From Ditylenchus dipsaci (lineage: Eukaryota > Nematoda > Chromadorea > Rhabditida > Anguinidae), in NCBI GenBank assembly GCA_004194705.1, contig SADC01000312.1, positions 310,001 to 374,000 on the forward strand: a stretch of DNA of 64,000 nucleotides, read 5' to 3'. The notes under the pieces are model-generated. The model was not told where the DNA came from, made no database searches, and worked only from the letters and a program-made list of their open reading frames with translations. Below, in pieces: positions 45,930 to 57,650 of the stretch (within the stretch, counting starts at the first letter, position 1; every line of letters begins with the position of its first letter). The position numbers were made by a program, and so were the translations under genes.

Positions 45930-47390
45930 GGTAGCCCGAACTTTTCGAAATCGTGCTGTATGACTGGAACTTTTTTTATTCGAAAGAGGTGAAGATAGGA
46001 ATTTGTTTGACATTCCATTTGTCATTTTACGAAAATGAAATTATTCTTGATGTTTGGTTAAAGTTTTTATTAATTTTTCAAGGAAAAAGGTGCTTGTAGG
46101 AATATGCCCTGGAAAACCGTAACAAAGTTTTTTAGTAACTCTTTTCTGCACAACCAAATTTGACGATATTAAATCTCAATACTCATCTAAGAAATCACAA
46201 GGTTTCAGATATGGAGAATATGGAGGACATGTCATATTCAGAATTTAACTTTTCATTAATTGCCTTGTAGGCGCTCGTCTGAAATTTTAGTACAAAATCT
46301 CCAATTAGCATGAAAATAAAATTTTATTATCGTAAAATGACGCTCATCTCAGAACCTTGAAAAAGGTGTTATTTTTGAGTTCTGGTCATGATAAATTGAG
46401 TTTCAGGCACTTTTATTTTGCCAATTGAATGTTATACCACGTTTTTTTAGCAAAGAACTTGTCGACGAATACACCGGCGATAGATTTATCTGTCTAAATC
46501 TCCCTAACCTAGTTCACAGCCGTTCTTTGTAGCAGTCGGTAACATCTTTCCTCGACCTTTAGCTACAAGGCTTTCAGGGCACGGTTATCAACGTCGAGCA
46601 GATTCTTAAGCTTCGGATTCACTTTGAATACCAGACTACCAGGCCTGCTTTCCAAAATTACTCAAAGCTCATTGTCTTGAGCAGCTAGGTTCTTTCTGGA
46701 AAACAAAGATAAATGGTTTGAAGGGCATTAGGTCACATTCCCTCGGTGCAAGGTTTATATTTATCTCTTTTAGAACGGGTTTTATCGCTTAAATCCGGTC
46801 TAGTCCAAAAACTACCCTCCTTACAATATCGATAAATTCACCTGTCGAGGTATGGGGCAAAAAAGATTCTTCCATGGCGAAAATTTTGGTGCCTATTCTA
46901 CTCAAAGTTTCAAATAATAAGGCCGTTCTGAAGTATTAACCACTTTTTGTTATCGGTTTTTATTTTCCCAATTAGAATTAGTTATTTTGTTATTTTATAA
47001 TTTAAAAGAAGGTTAATTTGATTATTCTTCTAAATTCTGCGAGACTTTTTTGCTCTCAAAGAGCTGAAGCTAAACACAGACTGCCTTCATGGAATAAATT
47101 TATGGCATAAAAAAAATTACAAAGCACAGACTTTTTCTTTTTAGGCTTCTTTAATTCTTTTTTTCAGTCTTGAGTGCTATTCTTTACATTATTTGGTGCG
47201 ACGAATTAATGTATAATGATTATTTTAGAGATGCCTGAAAATACTTACAAAAATAGCAATATTGTGAACCATGCAAGAATGGATTTTATTAGGTGTGGGC
47301 TTTGATTTGTATTTCTAAGTACTGTATTTATTATCCGACTGTAGCAATCTTGGCTGGAATGCACTATTACGCACTGGCTCAAAAAAAAAC
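45930..47390. other. No supported gene; possible decayed transposon
   Basis: CAGGGTAGCCCGAACTTTTC at 45928 resembles similar CAGGGTxxC starts at 25570, 51387 and 63645, a pattern typical of mariner-type ends. From 46330 to 46830 the minus strand shows short open fragments but no recognisable transposase motif. Confidence 0.35.
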
Positions 47391-47399
47391 CCCCAAATT

Positions 47400-47785
47400 A
47401 GATTTTTTCAACGTTTTAGCACTCAAAACATGTAGAAAACATGTTCTCAGGAGCGGCTGACCATTTTTGGAAAAACTATTTTTTTCTCGACCAAAATTTG
47501 ACTTTTTGCTTTGGGGGGCCACGGTAGACCACTTGGAGAGGGTACCTATATGTCCTATTATTCATTCTTATCGTGTTTTTCTTCTTGGAGCGCTGCAAAA
47601 AAGATGCGGTAGGCCACAGTATTCGAAACTATATTCAAATTTTATCTTTCGGGGCGTATAGGTACCTTGGTCCCCAAGGCAAAAAGCCAAGTTTTGGTGG
47701 AATTTGTTTTTTAATTGGTCGACCGTGCTCTGAAAACATGTTTTCTACTGTTAAAGCGTTAATTGAACATGCTTTTGGGTTGTTT
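47400..47785. repeat. Foldback MITE
   Basis: Left ACATGTAGAAAACATGTTCTC and right GAAAACATGTTTTCTACTG pair (both shown cut to 19-20 bases in effect), as do GGTACCTATATG and GCGTATAGGTACC inside. TTGGTCCCCAAGGCAAAAAG links it to the TTGCCTTGGTC family. It abuts the C-terminal end of the hAT transposase remnant. Confidence 0.55.
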
Positions 47786-47821
47786 CGGGCCAGTGAGTAA
47801 TAATGAAGTTTAGCCGCAATC

Positions 47822-49861
47822 TTATAGCTGCTCACTTGGGTGTGAAGTAGAAGGCGCAGAGAGATAGCGAGGAGCAGCTTTGGACAAGATGGGAAAGCGC
47901 ACCATGTTATTTTGCCAATAGCTGAGGGGATCCAAATCAATCGACACCGGTTGCTCCGAATTGTAAGACACCATCTCCTAGAATAAACAGAAAAGCCATA
48001 TAATACAAGAATTACTAAGTGGGGGTCATATATTCACTTACAAATTCCAGATTTTGTTCCCACGTGGTAGTCGGACGAGTCGAGCCTTCTTGTTGATTGA
48101 AATCACTTGGCGTGCAAAAAGGCTTCTCGGTTTCTTGGCAACCGGCTCTCTCACCTCCGATTCAAAATCTAATACAAGATAATTCAAAAAAATTCTTCTT
48201 CAAATTTCGGCTGACTTACCCTGTAATTCTTCTTGAGAGGACTCATCTAGCGGTTGATATTCGCAAATTAGCCACTGTTTCACTAACCTCCTAATTTGTT
48301 GCCATCTGACACACATCGATCTTCGAAGCGTGGATCCAAGAAGAGGGCGAGTCCACAGTTCCTAAAATGTTGCATAAATCACCTGACAAATGCTCTTAGA
48401 ACTAACATACTTATCATATTCAAGCATTCTGAAACGGGACTCAATCGTACCAGTAGATTTTTTCTTCTGCTAGTTCCAAGACCTCTGCGCTTTCGACTTC
48501 CTTCAGCAACATGCGCCAAGTAGCAATTTTTAGACCCAGGTGGGAATCATTTTTGCACACATCTCTAGTGAACGCGTCCGCAGGCTCCAAATGATCGATC
48601 AGTTGTTTGAGGAGACGCCATTCACGTGCACTAAGAACTTCAATTGCGGGTTCATGTCGACCAAAATAAGTTTCTACCGCTCTTTTTTGCTGAAGGAGGC
48701 GCTCCACCATTTTCAACGTATAGTTCCATCTTGTTGTTATATCCTATAATAATTTCCTACTAAATGATAACGCAAAAAACTCTGAGATAATCGTCTCCAA
48801 GTGATACCTGAATGATGTTGTTCGCCGGCAATTGAAGATCCTTTTGAATTTCACGAAGATACCCTCTGGCAACAGACCCAAGAGACCCAGCAAAATGGCC
48901 CGCGATGCTCCGACACTTTCTAAGACACTGTTCAATTACTGGTCGACCAGAAGATAGAGTTGATTTGACGGCAAGATTCATTTTATGAGCAGCGCAATCA
49001 GCGTGTTGAAATGACCCTAATACAATAACCGTGGTAAGAAAGACAGTTGAAAAATTAGAGTCCTGTATTACCTTCCAACGCTTTCTTCATGTTAGCAGCC
49101 CCATCCCGAAGAAACACATGGCACTTGCTTCGGCTTATTTCCCACTCCTCCAATATTTTCTCAATAGCGGCATTGATACACTCCCCAGTGTGGCTTCCCG
49201 ACAATTCACGAATGGCTAGCACAAATTTGATTCGCTTCCATTCCACATCGATCCCATGAGCAGTGAGGCTAAACCAACAATGCCAAAACTGCTTTACTTT
49301 TATGAAGAAAAAACCTCAAGAACGAATAACCAGATTGTGACGTCCAAAAGTCTGTTGTAAAGCTAATGCAATCGCACCTATCCAGATTTGATCTAACCAC
49401 ATTAACGACCGATTCATACGCACGAGGTAGAACGAAATTAGAGTAGTGCAACGGCCTTTCAGCTTTTCTGTAGAGTCTGAGCTATTAAGAGCGAGATGAA
49501 AGAGCGGCTTTCGATCGAGTTGAAAGAGATGCAATTCTCAGCGATGTAGTTGATTACCTTTTTGTCCAAAGCAGTCAAACCTCCTGCAAATCGTAAATCT
49601 CATACAAAGTAAACAAATATGTAAGAAAAGTACAAACCCGACGCACGAACAACAAAGTTTCCCATCGCCACAGCTTCGCCCGATTCGTTATCCAGCTTCT
49701 CAAACTTTTTCAGGTACTCCTCATGCTGCTTTAGATGCCGAACGAGAGTAGAGACGCTTCGACCGGAAATTTTTAGCTCACACTTCTTGACATGCTTGGC
49801 TCGACTTTCCTTGCAGACGACAAAATCCGATTCTTTTCCAGATTAATCTGATAGCTTCCTT
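47822..49861 (-). pseudogene. hAT-superfamily (ZBED-type) transposase, degenerate but nearly full length
   Basis: Order of readable blocks: BED-like finger (CKESRAKHVKKCELKI...TLVRHLKQH, 49700-49850); IAENCISFNSIES; CISFTTDFWTSQSGYSF, the first catalytic block of hAT enzymes (49310-49400); DVEWKRIKFVLAIRELSGSH; FLRDGAANMKKAL (second Asp block, 49090-49120); CAAHKMNLAVKS (48960-49000); TTRWNYTLKMVERLL (48700-48750); LDPRFEDRC (48310-48350); and the dimerisation tail DPLSYWQNN...FPILSKAAPRYL (47850-47960). Exons are separated by short GT/AG introns. A 1-base insertion in the AAAA run at 49464-49467 and an altered SER motif indicate it is inactive. Terminal inverted repeats were not located. Confidence 0.9.
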
Positions 49862-50099
49862 TCGAATAGATCGATTCGCCAGATATTGTGCTTCATTACC
49901 TAAAATAAATTATAGAAATGAAGCGATTGGATTTAACTAAGCCAGTGAACAAAGCTTGCAAACCAGTATAAACAGTTCAAGAAACAACAAATTGTAAAAG
50001 TTTGTAACTATACAGAAAACTTTGAAGTATTTTAAAAAAAATTTCGAAGCAAGATTTCGCATGATTTTTGCATGTTGCGATTTTTCAGAACCGTGAAAA

Positions 50100-50215
50100 T
50101 AAAAAATGGAAAACCCGCAAACCCGCGGGTAACCCGCAATTATTTTTGCTGGTTACCCGTTACCCGCACTTAATCGAAAACCCGCCCCGCAAACCGCCCG
50201 CCCCCCTAGACATCA
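50100..50215. repeat. ACCCGCGGGTAACCCGC word repeats
   Basis: GC-rich CCCGC/GCGGG words in both orientations, ending CTAGACATCAACACTAAT. A sister segment lies at 55700-55800 in opposite orientation, ending CCACACCCCAACACTAAC. The shared CAACACTA tip suggests one hAT-like family; no duplication was resolved. Confidence 0.55.
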
Positions 50216-50289
50216 ACACTAATATATACACTATATATATATATATCTTCTATTTATTTTGCAAATGCAGTCAAACCTTTTAGATTAAT

Positions 50290-51050
50290 GACTGGAACGT
50301 TAGAAAACAGTCAACGGTGAAATTTTTTGCATTTTTCCACCCTTAAATGTGTTTTAAAGAAAATTTTATTCATTTGCATTTAAAAAAAATAGTGAAGGTG
50401 ATTTTCAATGAAAAAAGTGAGAAAAGTATAGGGACAACTCTATACGATACCAATGACAATACCATCCAAACATGATTTTCCTGCCTAACATCATATAATT
50501 TTTATTGTTCTCGATTTATGGAATCTTTGTGTAAACGCTGAAAAAAACTCAAAACTTTTGAGACACCGTGTACCTTATAATTCCGCAAACACACACATTT
50601 ACTTGCAATTCGGAGGGCAGCAAAAACATTTTTTAGAAACAGCTTTCATTATACGTTTTTGTCCTTGAAAGAGAGCTAAGATGTTAAGCTTGAGGGTTCT
50701 GGAGAAAATCTGACATAGGTTTGCAAAAGTGACTAAAAATTGGGTTTGAACACAAAAATGCACCCAAAATCCAGTCTAAAATCCAATATCTCCAATTTAG
50801 AGGCAAGAAAAATTTTAGAGCAAGTTCAATAATGCGTATTTGTGAGAAAAAGAAAGAAAGAAAGACTTTTTTGAAGCAAATTGTTCTCAAGTAATAATAA
50901 GTCAAAGTTGGACAACTTCAACTACAGATACATGAAATAAATCGAAAAAATGAAGTTTCGTCACTGTTAAATTTTGAATTCCGCTCAAGGCAAAAAGCAT
51001 TTGAATTTAAAATTTCTATATTATGAGCTTGGATGTAGTATCATACTACT
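50290..51050. other. Non-coding AT-rich stretch
   Basis: No open frame with recognisable residues, no inverted repeat of note. I see nothing to annotate. Confidence 0.5.
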
Positions 51051-51065
51051 GGTATGACCATCATG

Positions 51066-51386
51066 GTGTAAGGATTTTGCGTTCTGACGAACTCCGTTCC
51101 AGTCAGACAATAGGTTTCGAACGAAACCTATTGCAACTTTAAAATATCCAGTTTAAAAGGCAAATTTGAAATACGATTTGTCCCGTCCAGATTTGTTTGA
51201 CATGGCGGGTCTACGAATTATCCCGATAGATCTGGAGAAGATTATATTTTGGATAGTTTGTGATTAGCTGCTTTCTGCTCTGATGTCAAAGGTTAGTAAA
51301 ATTATGAGTTTTGGTACGCGCTCAGTTGAGATCACTCCTGACAATAAGTCGTGCTGTTCCAGTGCTTTGTTTGACTATGGATTTAC
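51066..51386 (+). mobile_element. Second copy of the retroelement-like 5' region
   Basis: Starts TGTAAGGATTTTGCGTTC and follows 29704-30020 through the hairpin AATAGGTTTCGAACGAAACC, the motif CCCGTCCAGATTTG and the first ORF codons (MSKV... to PDNKSCCSS). It stops where a CAGGGTGGCGCAAC mariner-like end begins at 51387. Confidence 0.7.
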
Positions 51387-51891
51387 AGGGTGGCGCAACA
51401 TAAACGCATGAATAAATTTTCGCCATAACTTTTTAAATTTGAGGTACTTTGACGAGATCCTTTTTTATTCGAAAGCTGAATGAATGAGAAATCGAATGAC
51501 ACCAAACTTTTTGATTTTCGTGTTTGTTATCACTGTTAAAACATGTTTGATTGAAAATTTATTTTTTCATCTTTTAGCCATGGTGGGTATATGTTGTGAT
51601 GGCCGCCAGTTGGGGCTGCCAGTTGGGGGCCGCCATTTGGGATTTTACCTCCGAAAAGCCCTAAAAAGTGATAATCGGACCATGTCGTCATCCTTCAACA
51701 TACCACAATCCTTCTCTGTTTGTCATAGTTTTAGGCATCGACTTACCACAAATTCATTCCTCACGACATCTTTCAAAGTAAAAAAAATCCAAAGAACAAG
51801 TCACTTTATTGTGCCAGATAACGCATACAGAATGAGAACCCAACAGGAAGGAAACTTTTTTAACAGCAGTCGAATCAAATATATTCTCTCT

Positions 51892-52190
51892 TCAATATGG
51901 CTTCTTTCTGAACTTGCAGCCTTCCACCAAGCACGCTTTTCCTCCAGTAGGCTGACAGAGAACAGTTCCACATTTAACGCAGGAAACGACGGTAGAGGCA
52001 TGGTTGAAGGTAGTCGTAATCTTCGTGCAACCCGGGCACTTCAAATCCTGAAATAATTTCGACTAAAACTAAAAAGCTTGAAAAAAACTCACCATGAAAA
52101 ACGAATTCGGATGCTCGACGAGTCGCTTTAGCTTGTGACGCTTGAGCTCATCTTCCTAAGTGGGTTGAAACAGATCTTTCCGAGTGGCAT
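51892..52190 (-). pseudogene. RPS27: Ribosomal protein eS27 (RPS27), broken copy
   Basis: eS27 is a zinc-binding protein of the small ribosomal subunit. Exon 2 (51892-52047) is intact: [18 protein letters not shown], then [16 protein letters not shown] and CKFRKKPY, with all four zinc-ligand cysteines (C-x2-C and C-x2-C). Exon 1 (52093-52190) reads MPLGK, then DLFQPT and HKLKRLVEHPNSFFM. It joins exon 2 across a 45-nt GTGAGT...TTTCAG intron at the Met-Asp position. Two lesions are in exon 1: one base is missing in the A run at 52177-52179, and an in-frame TAG lies at 52156-52158. Retention of an intron excludes a processed pseudogene. AATAAA (51805-51810) follows 80 nt downstream, and a TTTTAG acceptor lies 27 nt before the ATG. 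It is either a dead duplicate or a gene with sequence errors. Confidence 0.9.
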
Positions 52191-52299
52191 CTTGCTTTAC
52201 GCTTGACGAAAGAGCTTCTAAAAGCAATGTATTTTATATAGCAAAAAATTAGTTTCTTCATGCATCTTTACTTGCAAAGAAATATAACAAACGTGAACA

Positions 52300-53040
52300 G
52301 CACAATTTAATTTTTAGCTGCTTTACCATATCACACAGGTCATGACTCATGAAAGGAATGTTATGGAAAAAAGGGGTCGGTAAAAGTGAGACGACTAAAA
52401 GGATACCATAAATTTTTTCGAAATGAAAGGGGAATTCAAATTTATTTTGTCTTTATCTGAAAAACTGGTGCCCGGGATTTCAAACATTTGAAATGAAACT
52501 TATTGGCATCGGCATGCCCCTTCAAGGTCACAAAGTAAGAATGAGAGTATGAACCACGAAGAGAGTATGAATCAAAAACACTCTCCAGGTACAACTACTC
52601 ACTCGCCTCTACCCTCTCACCTGATGCTCCTACTCACTGACCTGGTACCCTACTGACTCTTCTGGCATACCAAGTAATTTTTAATGAAAAATCAAAAGTG
52701 GGATTGAGGCATACTTTGGCACCGGACTCAGAACTAACTCCACGCGCCACTGACCGGTAGAATACCTGAATACTACCATTTCGGTACAGTTAAAGGGGCA
52801 TGATCGTGCCCGATGGGGAGAAAAGGCGCGAACCAGCAGTTCTTTTCTTTCTCGATAAATTTTTACATTCGTTCTCGTCTAGATTTTTTAAGTTTTCTGT
52901 CTAGTTTTTAAAGCAGTATAAGGTCATCTATATCAGATTTGACGCAGAACGAGTGAAAAATGGGACGATTCGAAAAAATTCGAAAAAAACTGCTGGTTCG
53001 CGCCTTAACGCACGAGCATGCCCCTTTAAGTAAGCTTGTC
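52300..53040. other. No gene; degenerate satellite and foldback
   Basis: 52560-52780 has CTACTCACTCACCTGGTACC-like units. 52790-53030 forms a partial inverted repeat: GCATGATCGTGCCC...GCGAACCAGCAGTT pairs with AACTGCTGGTTCGCGCC...GAGCATGCCCCTTTAA. Confidence 0.5.
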
Positions 53041-53099
53041 AACGAGAACGCTGTTGTAATTTGTTGTAGTTGTAAGAATTCATAGTTAGGGTAGTGGTT

Positions 53100-53240
53100 G
53101 GACTATATACCTGCCAGTTCGAAAAAAATTTTTGACCTCCAATTTTACGTGTAGAAACAATTTTCGACTTTTGACTCGACGCGTCGAAAATTTCGACTTT
53201 CGACTCGACGCGTCCAAAATTTCGACGCGTCGACAACCCT
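53100..53240. repeat. CGACGCGTCGA word repeats
   Basis: TTTCGACTCGACGCGTCGAA repeats four times in alternating orientation and ends CGACAACCCT, complementary in type to the AGGGT start of other hAT MITEs. No duplication was found. Confidence 0.5.
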
Positions 53241-53269
53241 CTATATAATGTTATATAAATATATACTTA

Positions 53270-53519
53270 CCGTATTTTCTCTAATAGTTCCACATGTGGG
53301 ATTATTTTTCAATCACCCGAAATCGGAAAATTTTGAATTCGATCTCGAGATTTTCGGGTGCTGAACCAAGATGTAAAAAGTGGAATCTGTAGAGCCCGTG
53401 GGAGTTAAGAAAATGCATCAAACAGCTTAGCGAAATATTTACTCTGCTCCGAGATATAGGTCTTCAAAGTTGGGGGTGTGGGTTTATTAGAGACTGTGGG
53501 ATTATTAGAGAAAATACGG
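53270..53519. mobile_element. CCGTATTTTC-family MITE, GGGATTATT subtype
   Basis: Ends CCGTATTTTCTCTAATAGTT and complement, flanked by TA (53268-53269, 53520-53521). The interior carries GAGATTTTCGGGTGCTGAACC and a GTGTGGGTTTATTAGAG block, both shared with the 62355 and 22321 copies. Confidence 0.85.
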
Positions 53520-53564
53520 TAATTATATATATTCAATTAATGTTATACATTTATTATGAAGATT

Positions 53565-54250
53565 TGACGCTACAGTCATATACACCCCAACCCCCCCCCC
53601 AAAAAAGCTACTGTAATATACAACCCTGCCCCCCCCTCCCTAAAAATCGGACCTACTGTCATATACCCTCCCCCCAAATCGACTTTTTGTGAGTGTATAA
53701 AAACCATTTTTATGCAATAATTTTGCCATAAATTAACCAGAAAAGCAGCTTAAAGAAGATTATGGGCTGTATTAGGAGGGGAAAGGAATAATACAGGAGC
53801 TACTTTTTTAGCTGCTTTACCATGTTTTTCAACTTGGGCCGTGTCAAAAATAGACTCTTTATGCAATTTATGATCAAGTGTACTTCTCGGAATCATGTCC
53901 AAGGTATGTGGGTGTGCGCATCACTAACTCTCAAGTACCTGCGCCCCCTTCGGGGCGCAGGGGCTTGGGGGCTTGGAGTTGAAATGCGCACACCCACATA
54001 CCTTAGACACAAATCACTCGAAAGTGACTCTTGATGCATGAAAAAGCAAAAGTACAAGCAAAAGTACCCTTAGATGCTCAGAAAATTAATAATCTAAGGA
54101 TCCCAACCATCTCGAAAAGTGATTCTCTTACCCCCCATTACAGCCCGCAATCCCATTTAAATTGCTTTTCTGTCCTTTTATGTCGAAGTTATTGTGTAAA
54201 AATGGTTTTTGACCATCCCTAAAAAGTCGGTTTTGGGGGGGGGGGTAGTA
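53565..54250. repeat. Long foldback with poly(C)/poly(G) tips
   Basis: Tips CCCCAACCCCCCCCCC and GGGGGGGGGGGTAG enclose arms reading AAAACCATTTTTATGCAATAATTTTG and complement (given in part). The core has a GC-rich hairpin CTGCGCCCCCTTCGGGGCGCAG (54 kb side, cut to its 20-base centre in effect) and AAGGTATGTGGGTGTG arms. A single arm is at 21050-21180, and the core recurs at 35430-35545. Confidence 0.7.
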
Positions 54251-54259
54251 TATATCAGT

Positions 54260-55250
54260 AAACTAAGGCTAAACTTTTTCAAAAAAAAATTGAGTTTGAG
54301 TAAAGCGCCAACTCGAATTCAAACTTTTTTCAGTTTGAATTAAGCTTGAGTTTGACTTGAGGTTTTGAGGATCGAACTTGTTAAGTTTGAGCTTGAGTTT
54401 TGAAAAGACTGGTTAGTAATAAACTGTTAGTCAAGTGGCTGAAGCTGCTAATTATAGCTCAAAAGTCCCAGTAGAATTCTTTTATTTCTGAAAAAGCGGT
54501 CTATGCATTCAGGCATGGATCTCATTTATATTAGATAGCTTTTGTAACTAATCGAAAAACAGATTATTAGGTAAATAAAATTTAAACCTTTAAATTAAAT
54601 TAAAATAATTAGGATTAAAAGTTTTAAAATATTTTTTTTTTCAGGTTTTTCATGTTGCATGTTTCTTTTAAGAGAGCATTCTTTTTTAGTTTTGCAACAA
54701 TTCCATTATTAGCATCTAATTGGTGAATATCAGGTCTGACGAAGTCTTTGTGTGATAAGATTTATTTATCAGGTAAAAGTCACCTTTAAAATGTTATTTA
54801 CCAACAGAAAGCTCGATACTTTCATAGTTCTCCCCATACTCGGATATTTTGAAAAGTGACCCAAAATCATTTTCCGACCTTATTTATTCTGCTCAACATG
54901 ATAAGAGAAGCATTTATAAATATTTTCTAATTGAAAAGGTTCAACTCTGCCAAAGAAAATTGTTTCCAACCCTCAGGGGTACAGTCGACGCTCGATTTAA
55001 CATACACCCGATTCAACATACGGTTTAAGATGTATAGGTACCCTTTTCGGTTTAATTACCTTGGTAGACCAAGGCAGTTGGTCAATCTTTGGTAACTAAC
55101 TTTTTGTTGGGAACTTCACTTTTTAGTGCGGAATTGTTAGGAAGCAGCTTTTTTTATCGTTTCTGGCGTATAAAAATTACTTAGGAGACGTTTGAACCAT
55201 ATTTTCACTTAACCAAAAAAGGGCCCCAAAGTGCACAAGTGCCCTTTTCT
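54260..55250. other. Non-coding stretch with mariner-like fragment
   Basis: 54300-54420 has GAGTTTGAGTTT-type degenerate repeats; 54985-55030 has TACAGTCGACGCTCGATTTA of a mariner-like family. No gene is supported. Confidence 0.45.
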
Positions 55251-55254
55251 CGAA

Positions 55255-55570
55255 AAGTTCTCATTTGATGCATTATTTTAAAGCTCTTTGATTTCCCTAC
55301 AAAATGACTTGTCGTACGTTGTGTTAGAATAACACAAGGCTGAAATACAGACGGTTGAACTTTTAAAAAGAAAAAAACCTGTGTTTTTATCTAATTTTGA
55401 GTCATTTTTTTTTAAACTTTAACCGTCTGTATTTCAGCCTTGTGTCATTCTAACACAACGTACGACAATCGTTTTGTAGAGAAATTAAAAAGCTTTAAAA
55501 TATTGCATTAAATTAATTTTTTTGATGGAATAAATTTCGAGAAAAGCCAGTGTTTGTGCACTCAAACAAC
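55255..55570. repeat. Foldback repeat
   Basis: GTCGTACGTTGTGTTAGAAT, CACAAGGCTGAAATACAGACGG and their complements form arms of about 130 bp around 55310-55470, with weaker pairing outward to TTCTCGAAAAG and CGAGAAAAG. Confidence 0.75.
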
Positions 55571-55799
55571 CATTTTCTTTAGATTCACTCTGATTTTGAC
55601 TAAAAATCGACTCTTTTTAGAAGTTTTTAATAATTGCGAGTTTTTCATGTTTTTCTGAATAAAAATAAAGTAAAATTACGAAAAAAAATTGAAAAATAAA
55701 TCGCAGGTTACCCGCGGGTAACTGCGTTCGGGTTTGCGGGGCGGGTTTTCAAAAATTTGTGGCGCGAGTTTGCGGTTTATCCGTCCACACCCCAACACT

Positions 55800-57650
55800 A
55801 ACAATTTTTCGACTTTTTACGATTTTTATTGATCAATTATTTTTATGTCTTTAGGCAAATGCGATCCGAATTTGCAAGCTTTCAAGCGGTAATAAACTTA
55901 TTTGGTGGAATAACGAAAATTTTGGAATGGCAGTACCAAACAATTTGGAAAATTACGTGAATCACACTGTATTATCCAAAAAAACACCCAAAAATTTTAT
56001 TCATGTTTTCGAACTCGAAACTGAACATTATACTTTGCTATGCACCAAATTTTTTCGGTATTAAAGGAAGCGGGCAACTTGTGTGACTAGGAATTTCCTT
56101 GGTGCATAGCGCAGTGGATGAGAGTTAGTGATTTTGGCTTTGAATTTTGCGCTTGATAACCAAGAAAAGTTAAGATGACAAAAGTAATAATTACAAGGTT
56201 TTTACAAGGTTATAACCAAAGTTCGTACTTGCCAGTTGCAATGTTCTGACAACATTTGAACCTAGCAACAACTTTACAATTAACATTTTAACTGTCCACT
56301 AGATTGTATAATCTAGGAAAACAAGATTTTCTACATACTTCGACCTCACTGCTGAGGCTCGTGCAAGGTTTGAAGATCGTGCAAACCTTGTCACTTTTGC
56401 ATTTCGCGGTTCGCTCAAGTTCTAAAGCTGACTCGTACCTTTGCATCTGACATTTCACAAACCATATCATAATCATTTGCTACTCACGAACCTTGTGCAA
56501 ACTGTGCAAGTGACATTTTCATCCCTATTCGACCTTACTACCAAGGTTCATTCAAGGTTCACTAATGTTCATGCAGGGTTTAAATACTGTAAGCACCTTC
56601 TGACCCATGGATCCTAACATTCGCTCAAGCTCCAAACCTGGCACGAACCTTGACTCAAACCTAGCCGGAACCATATGAAAATTTTTCAGTGCATTCGCAA
56701 GCTCTTGCGTTTTCTTTGTAAAAAGAATGCTAAACATAGATAATATATAGATAATTTTAAAATATTCAAATTTAATTCCCAGTGAGGCTTAGCACCATCT
56801 CGCATAAAAACAATTCGGTCAAAATAAAGCCAATGTCGAGGGCCGGGATTGTTTCTCATGAAATTCTGACGTGTCTAAGTTGCTAATCGCATCGACAAAT
56901 GAATATAATTGACAGAGGTTAAAGCGAAAAAAAATAACTACGCATCCATTTTGGCTGGTTTCCTTTCATATGGATAGTAATTTGCATGAAATTCCAAAAT
57001 CAAAGTAGTTGGTGACAGTAGAACAGTGCTGGAAATAGCTGCTATCGATTTTTGTCTTCAAAAGTAAGTGAACATACTAAAAATAGATTAAAAAAACCCG
57101 TGTGAGGTTTGAACGTTCGACCTTAACAGGGGAATTCCTGACTGTAATAACGGTTCTTATAAGGGTTGTAGGACCTGCTGAGCACGAATATCCCAAAATC
57201 AGACCTCCGAACATGAGTGCAATGTTAATTATGCCAATTCTCACAGCGACTCATTGAAAAATGGATATAATTTTCATCAGGCTGTTGAGCAGTGAATTTA
57301 TGTAGCTCAGCATTTTCTTCTATGCTCATTAGAAATCCCTTTGTCTGTGCTTAATAACGGTATGTCGTATGCCTATGGCTGGGGGTCCCTGATAATGGTC
57401 GATACTACTATTGAAAATATTTTTTTCTTGTTTTAAATAATTAAAGAACTAAAGAGTTGTTGGCGATTCGACGGGGATGATGTCTTCTATCACTTCTGGT
57501 ATCAAATTAGCGTCTACAAAGCTTTTAAATCCGAAGGACAGTGAAACCAGATGTTCCACACAAATTTTCTTATTGTTTTATTCCACACAAATATAAATCT
57601 ATTTTTTATTTGAATATTTATGTAGTCTTGTGCAGATTTTTTTAGTAGTC
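55800..57650. other. Intergenic with AACCTTG word repeats
   Basis: 56300-56700 contains many GAACCTTG/CAAGGTTC words separated by 10-40 bp in both orientations, another decayed word-amplified element. 56033-56110 has an inverted TTGGTGCATAGC hairpin. Short open frames on both strands show no domain. Confidence 0.4.

Noticed and set aside
46330..46830. Possible mariner transposase on the minus strand
   Set aside because: Short open fragments only; no DDE/D motif, no SPDLNP box, no helix-turn-helix.
51484..52056. 190-codon plus-strand ORF
   Set aside because: It runs antisense through the eS27 exon, whose zinc-finger residues on the other strand are unmistakable; the plus-strand protein has no features.
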